From: Candidatus Aerophobota bacterium
GTDB taxonomy: Bacteria > Aerophobota > Aerophobia > Aerophobales > AE-B3A
Direction of reading: 5' to 3'
DNA: 8,547 nt
NCBI GenBank assembly: GCA_030602105.1
Contig: JAUWAK010000043.1
Location: 1 to 8,547, forward strand
Shown here: positions 6,176 through 8,547 of the stretch, piece after piece
Layout: every line of letters starts with the position of its first letter
Numbering within the stretch: the first letter of the stretch is position 1
Made by a program: the position numbers and the translations under genes
The notes under the pieces: generated by a model
The model's database searches: none
What the model was told of the DNA's origin: nothing
What the model saw: the letters and a program-made list of their open reading frames with translations, nothing else

Positions 6176-6940
6176 ATGCCGAGGATCATCGCCATCACCA
6201 ATCAAAAGGGAGGAGTTGGAAAGACCAATATTACCTTTAATCTTTCTGGTGCCCTGGCAGAAAAAAAGAAAAAAATCCTCCTCATTGATTTAGATCAACA
6301 GGGTAACCTTTCCTCTGCCTTCCTCGACAGTATCTACAGTCTTAAGCTAACGGTAGCAGATATCCTCTTGGATGATGGCATGCCCCTCCTGAGAGCCGTT
6401 CAAAAGACCTCTTTTCAGAAGATAAACATCATTCCTTCCAATATTGACCTGAGCAAGATAGACATTCAATTGGCGGGAGAGCCGGACGCCCAATACTTTT
6501 TGGCCGATAAATTAGACGAGATAAAGGATGGCTACCACTACATCATCATTGACTGCCCGCCAAGTCTAGGTTTGGCAACGAGAATTGGACTGGTTGCATC
6601 GGAGAAGGTTATCATACCCTTGGAGTGTCAGGAGTGGGCGGTAAAAGGAACAGCTCACCTGAGGGGTGCCATTGCCAAAATAAGAAAGAGAGCCAATCCC
6701 AAGCTCAAAATCATGGGGTACCTTATCAATAGATATGATGGAAGAAGAAAGCTGGAGGAAGTCTACCGCGACACTATCCTGGAGCGCTTCAAAGATAAGG
6801 TTTTCAAAGTGGAGCTCAAAAACAGCATAAGGTATGCTGAAGCAGCCACCTTCAAGAGGCCTATCACCAGCTACCTTCCACTGTCCGAGCAGGCAGAAAC
6901 ATACCGGAGATTAGCCCAAGAGATCCTAAAATATGGCTAA
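6176..6940 (+). CDS. parA: ParA family partition ATPase
   Basis: This 254-aa cytoplasmic Walker-type ATPase of the ParA/Soj/MinD group binds DNA nonspecifically in its ATP dimer form and, with ParB, moves or spaces DNA. The deviant Walker A is KGGVGKT (residues 11-17) with signature Lys11. Walker A' is LLIDLDQQGN (35-44) and Walker B is IIIDCPPSLG (123-132, Asp126). PLECQEWAVKG fits the family's region after Walker B. There is no N-terminal helix-turn-helix, so it resembles the short chromosomal/type Ib form and any operon control must come from another protein, plausibly the MerR-like one. ATG 6176 is preferred over GTG 6170 because AAAAAGG lies just before it. Small differences from consensus, such as DLDQQ for DLDPQ, are probably tolerated. 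Confidence 0.95.
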   Translation: MPRIIAITNQKGGVGKTNITFNLSGALAEKKKKILLIDLDQQGNLSSAFLDSIYSLKLTVADILLDDGMPLLRAVQKTSFQKINIIPSNIDLSKIDIQLAGEPDAQYFLADKLDEIKDGYHYIIIDCPPSLGLATRIGLVASEKVIIPLECQEWAVKGTAHLRGAIAKIRKRANPKLKIMGYLINRYDGRRKLEEVYRDTILERFKDKVFKVELKNSIRYAEAATFKRPITSYLPLSEQAETYRRLAQEILKYG

Positions 6941-7829
6941 GACAAAAGAGTTCATTCTGAGAAAGTATGCCCAGGGCACCTTTGCTTCTTTTCCTACGGA
7001 AACCGAGCTGTTTGCCAAAAAAGAACGACGTGGTTTTAGGGAAGGAACAAAGGGCCTTTCTGGTGCCAGAATGATTGACATCTCCAGAATAAAACCAGAT
7101 TCTGACCAGCCCAGAAGAAGCCACGATGAGAAAACTTTGGGCGAGCTGGCAGCATCCATCAGGAAGTGGGGTCTTCTTCAGCCCATTACCGTGGAGTATA
7201 TGGAGGAGAAAGATTATTTTGAAATTATTAACGGTGAGCGCAGATATGAAGCAGCGAAGCAGGCCCAACTCTCACAGATACCCTGCATCGTTAAAGATAT
7301 AGATCGGCGCCTTCGACTCATTCACCAGCTAACTGAGAACATTCAGAGACAGGATTTACCACCCTTGGAAGAGGCAGAGGCTATTCAGACCCACATTTGC
7401 AATCGAAGACTGGAAAAGCCACACTACTCCCAGAGAAAAGCGGCTAGAGAGTTGGGCCTGCCAAAAAGCTACGTCAATGAAATGCTCACCTTACTGAAGC
7501 TACCCCAGGACGTAAAGGACAGCGTCCGAACATCGGACCCCGTCCCTAAATCATTATTATTACTTGTTATGAGACAAGGTGATGCGGAAAAAATAAGAGC
7601 TCTGTACAGGGAGATAAAAGAAGGAAGATTAACGGTCCGAGAGGCAAAAACACACCTTAGAAAATCAAAAATCAAAAGAGGAAGACCAAAATACTACCAG
7701 TACATATTCCGGGCTCCTGAAAAAGATTTTACACTAAAGATTAAGTTCAATAAAGCCAAGGTAGACCAATTCGAGATAATCAACGCTCTTTCCCGGGTAC
7801 TTCGTAGTTTGAGGCAAGAAATAGCATAG
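6933..7829 (+). CDS. parB: ParB family CTPase and DNA-binding partition protein
   Basis: This 298-aa partner of ParA should bind parS-like sites and spread along DNA as a CTP-dependent clamp. Its start overlaps the parA stop by 8 bp, implying coupled translation. The N-terminal domain runs from about residue 47 and shows the three CTP-binding boxes: WGLLQPITV (79-87), NGERRYEAAK (100-109) and TENIQRQDLPPLEEAEA (134-150). The helix-turn-helix is at about 165-191, YSQRKAARELGLPKSYVNEM then LTLLKLP. Residues 244-260 are very basic, and a short C-terminal dimerisation-like region follows. The N-terminal tail lacks an evident LGKGL-type ParA-contact motif, having only KGLSG (40-44). The recognition helix lacks the usual R/S-R-x-x-V-x-N pattern, so the target site may differ from standard parS. 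Confidence 0.94.
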   Translation: MAKTKEFILRKYAQGTFASFPTETELFAKKERRGFREGTKGLSGARMIDISRIKPDSDQPRRSHDEKTLGELAASIRKWGLLQPITVEYMEEKDYFEIINGERRYEAAKQAQLSQIPCIVKDIDRRLRLIHQLTENIQRQDLPPLEEAEAIQTHICNRRLEKPHYSQRKAARELGLPKSYVNEMLTLLKLPQDVKDSVRTSDPVPKSLLLLVMRQGDAEKIRALYREIKEGRLTVREAKTHLRKSKIKRGRPKYYQYIFRAPEKDFTLKIKFNKAKVDQFEIINALSRVLRSLRQEIA

Positions 7830-7910
7830 TCCTACTCAAGCTAAAGACGGGAAACCTCTCACCGCCAATATTTTGCCCTGCCCACGCATCCACCATAAGT
7901 CCCTTTCAAT

Positions 7911-7938
7911 TTGACAATGGGCTCCAAAATCCTATGAT
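7911..7938 (+). promoter_or_regulatory. Promoter for the alpha-2-macroglobulin gene
   Basis: A perfect TTGACA (7911-7916) and TATGAT (7933-7938, 5/6) are separated by 16 bp. Transcription would begin near 7945, giving a leader of about 86 nt before ATG 8031. This makes the last gene independent of the partition operon. Confidence 0.65.
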
Positions 7939-8055
7939 TTACAGGAGGATCTGAAAGTCCCAAATCCTGAGATCCTGGACGAGGCTACCAGATACTTTAA
8001 AGAAAAAGGTTGCACAAGGGAGGATAAGAAATGTTTAGAAGAAAAAAAAGAATAG
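7915..8055 (+). other. Coding-like open frame in the leader, possible gene remnant
   Basis: Between a TGA at 7912 and a TAG at 8053 the frame is open. It reads as a plausible charged helical peptide, including VPNPEILDEATRYFKEKG and ending EDKKCLEEKKE. It has no ATG, GTG or TTG start and overlaps the next gene's start by 25 bp in another frame. It may be the decayed 3' end of an older gene, or coincidence in purine-rich DNA. Confidence 0.2.
7946..7976 (+). repeat. 7-bp inverted repeat at the predicted transcript start
   Basis: AGGATCT (7946-7952) is the reverse complement of AGATCCT (7970-7976), with 17 nt between. It begins at the predicted +1 of the downstream promoter, so it could be an operator or a leader hairpin. 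Modest length limits confidence. Confidence 0.3.
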
Positions 8056-8547
8056 TGCGTCTGGTAGGAGTGTTGACTTTTCTTGTTCTTGTAAGATGGG
8101 GATATTCTTCTGTTTTTGCTGAGGAAGTCAAGATTCTCTCAGCTGTACCTCGAGGTTCCGTGGAGAGCATTAAGGAAACCTCCGCTATTATTGTTAGTTT
8201 CAACCAACCCATGGTACCCCTTCAAAGACTTCCCGGGGTGGAAGCAACAGGCCCTCTTCTCATTAAACCCCCAGTTTCTGGAAAGTATCGCTGGATGGGA
8301 ACACGCACCTTAGTTTTTCTTCCCGAGGAAGGTAGGCTCCCTTACGGAACTCACTTTACTGCAACTTTGCCCGCTGGTTTCTCCTCAATTTCCGGTGAAA
8401 TTCTAAAAGAGGATTTTTCCTGGTCATTCCAAACTCCCCCGCCAAACATCATTTACCACTGGCCTCGAGACAAAAATCAGTGGATTGGTTTGAACGAAAT
8501 TATGATCCTTCAGTTCAATCAGAAGATGCTCCTTGAGGAGGCAAGAG
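8031..8547 (+). CDS. Alpha-2-macroglobulin family protein (5' part only)
   Basis: These are the first 172 residues of a bacterial alpha-2-macroglobulin, a large secreted or periplasmic protein thought to trap foreign proteases and often over 1,500 aa long; the frame is still open at the window end. The start is firm: AAGGGAGG (8016-8023) lies 7 nt before ATG. Residues 1-30 form a signal peptide (FRRKKR, a hydrophobic core at 11-21, cleavage after VFA). No cysteine occurs anywhere in the visible part, so it is not a lipoprotein, unlike E. coli YfhM. The Ig-like N-terminal domains are characteristic: VSFNQPMVPL (55-64), YRWMGTRTLVFLPEE (86-100), LPYGTHFTATLPAG (103-116) and FSWSFQTP (129-136). 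A second repeat starts near residue 140 and reaches ILQFNQKM (159-166). Whether it keeps the CxEQ thioester motif cannot be seen. Confidence 0.85.
   Translation, partial: MFRRKKRIVRLVGVLTFLVLVRWGYSSVFAEEVKILSAVPRGSVESIKETSAIIVSFNQPMVPLQRLPGVEATGPLLIKPPVSGKYRWMGTRTLVFLPEEGRLPYGTHFTATLPAGFSSISGEILKEDFSWSFQTPPPNIIYHWPRDKNQWIGLNEIMILQFNQKMLLEEAR

Noticed and set aside
6864..7268. Minus-strand open frame of 134 codons across the parA/parB junction
   Set aside because: It overlaps two well-supported genes and its peptide has no recognisable features.
7830..7910. Terminator or parS directly after parB
   Set aside because: No stem-loop with a T-tract and no parS-like palindrome is visible in this stretch.
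8116..8313. 65-codon plus-strand open frame near the right end
   Set aside because: It overlaps the macroglobulin gene in another frame. The frame from ATG 8031 has a strong ribosome-binding site, a signal peptide and family motifs.

Overview
The window is bacterial and almost entirely plus-stranded. It holds two functional blocks plus two genes cut by the window edges. The SBP gene encodes a Sec signal peptide without a lipobox, and the last gene is the start of a bacterial alpha-2-macroglobulin. Both fit a diderm (Gram-negative-type) cell with a periplasm. GC content looks moderate, and start sites often carry a clear AAGGAG/GGGAGG Shine-Dalgarno. I cannot assign a phylum from the sequence. 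No RNA genes, CRISPR arrays, transposases or integrases were seen.

Block 1 (1-5653) is carbohydrate uptake. It opens with the 3' end of a MalG-type ABC permease from a transporter operon lying upstream. A 306-bp leader (443-748) follows, with a possible promoter, a short direct repeat and a hairpin. Next come a periplasmic sugar-binding protein (749-2203), a spacer carrying two hairpins (one a perfect 17-bp stem), and an L-fucose/L-arabinose-isomerase-superfamily protein (2412-3839). The block ends with a MalF-type permease (3936-4802) and a MalG-type permease (4805-5653) 2 bp apart. These four genes look like one uptake-and-first-step locus for a deoxysugar or pentose-like substrate. No ABC ATPase is present, so the transporter must borrow one encoded elsewhere. 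Kinase and aldolase genes for later catabolism are also absent.

Block 2 (about 5795-7829) is a DNA-partition cassette behind a strong sigma70-like promoter (TTGACA-16-TATACT). It encodes a small MerR-like winged-helix protein (89 aa), a ParA Walker-type ATPase and a ParB-type CTPase/DNA-binding protein. parA and parB overlap by 8 bp. No canonical parS (TGTTTCACGTGAAACA) was found by eye. The ParB recognition helix departs from the usual chromosomal pattern, so the centromere may be non-standard. A three-protein partition operon (extra winged-helix protein + ParA + ParB) is the most unusual system here. Its closest architectural parallel I know is the archaeal AspA-ParB-ParA system of plasmid pNOB8.

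The window closes with a second good promoter (TTGACA-16-TATGAT, 7911-7938), a short leader containing an inverted repeat and some coding-like sequence, and the first 172 residues of an alpha-2-macroglobulin-family protein that runs off the end.
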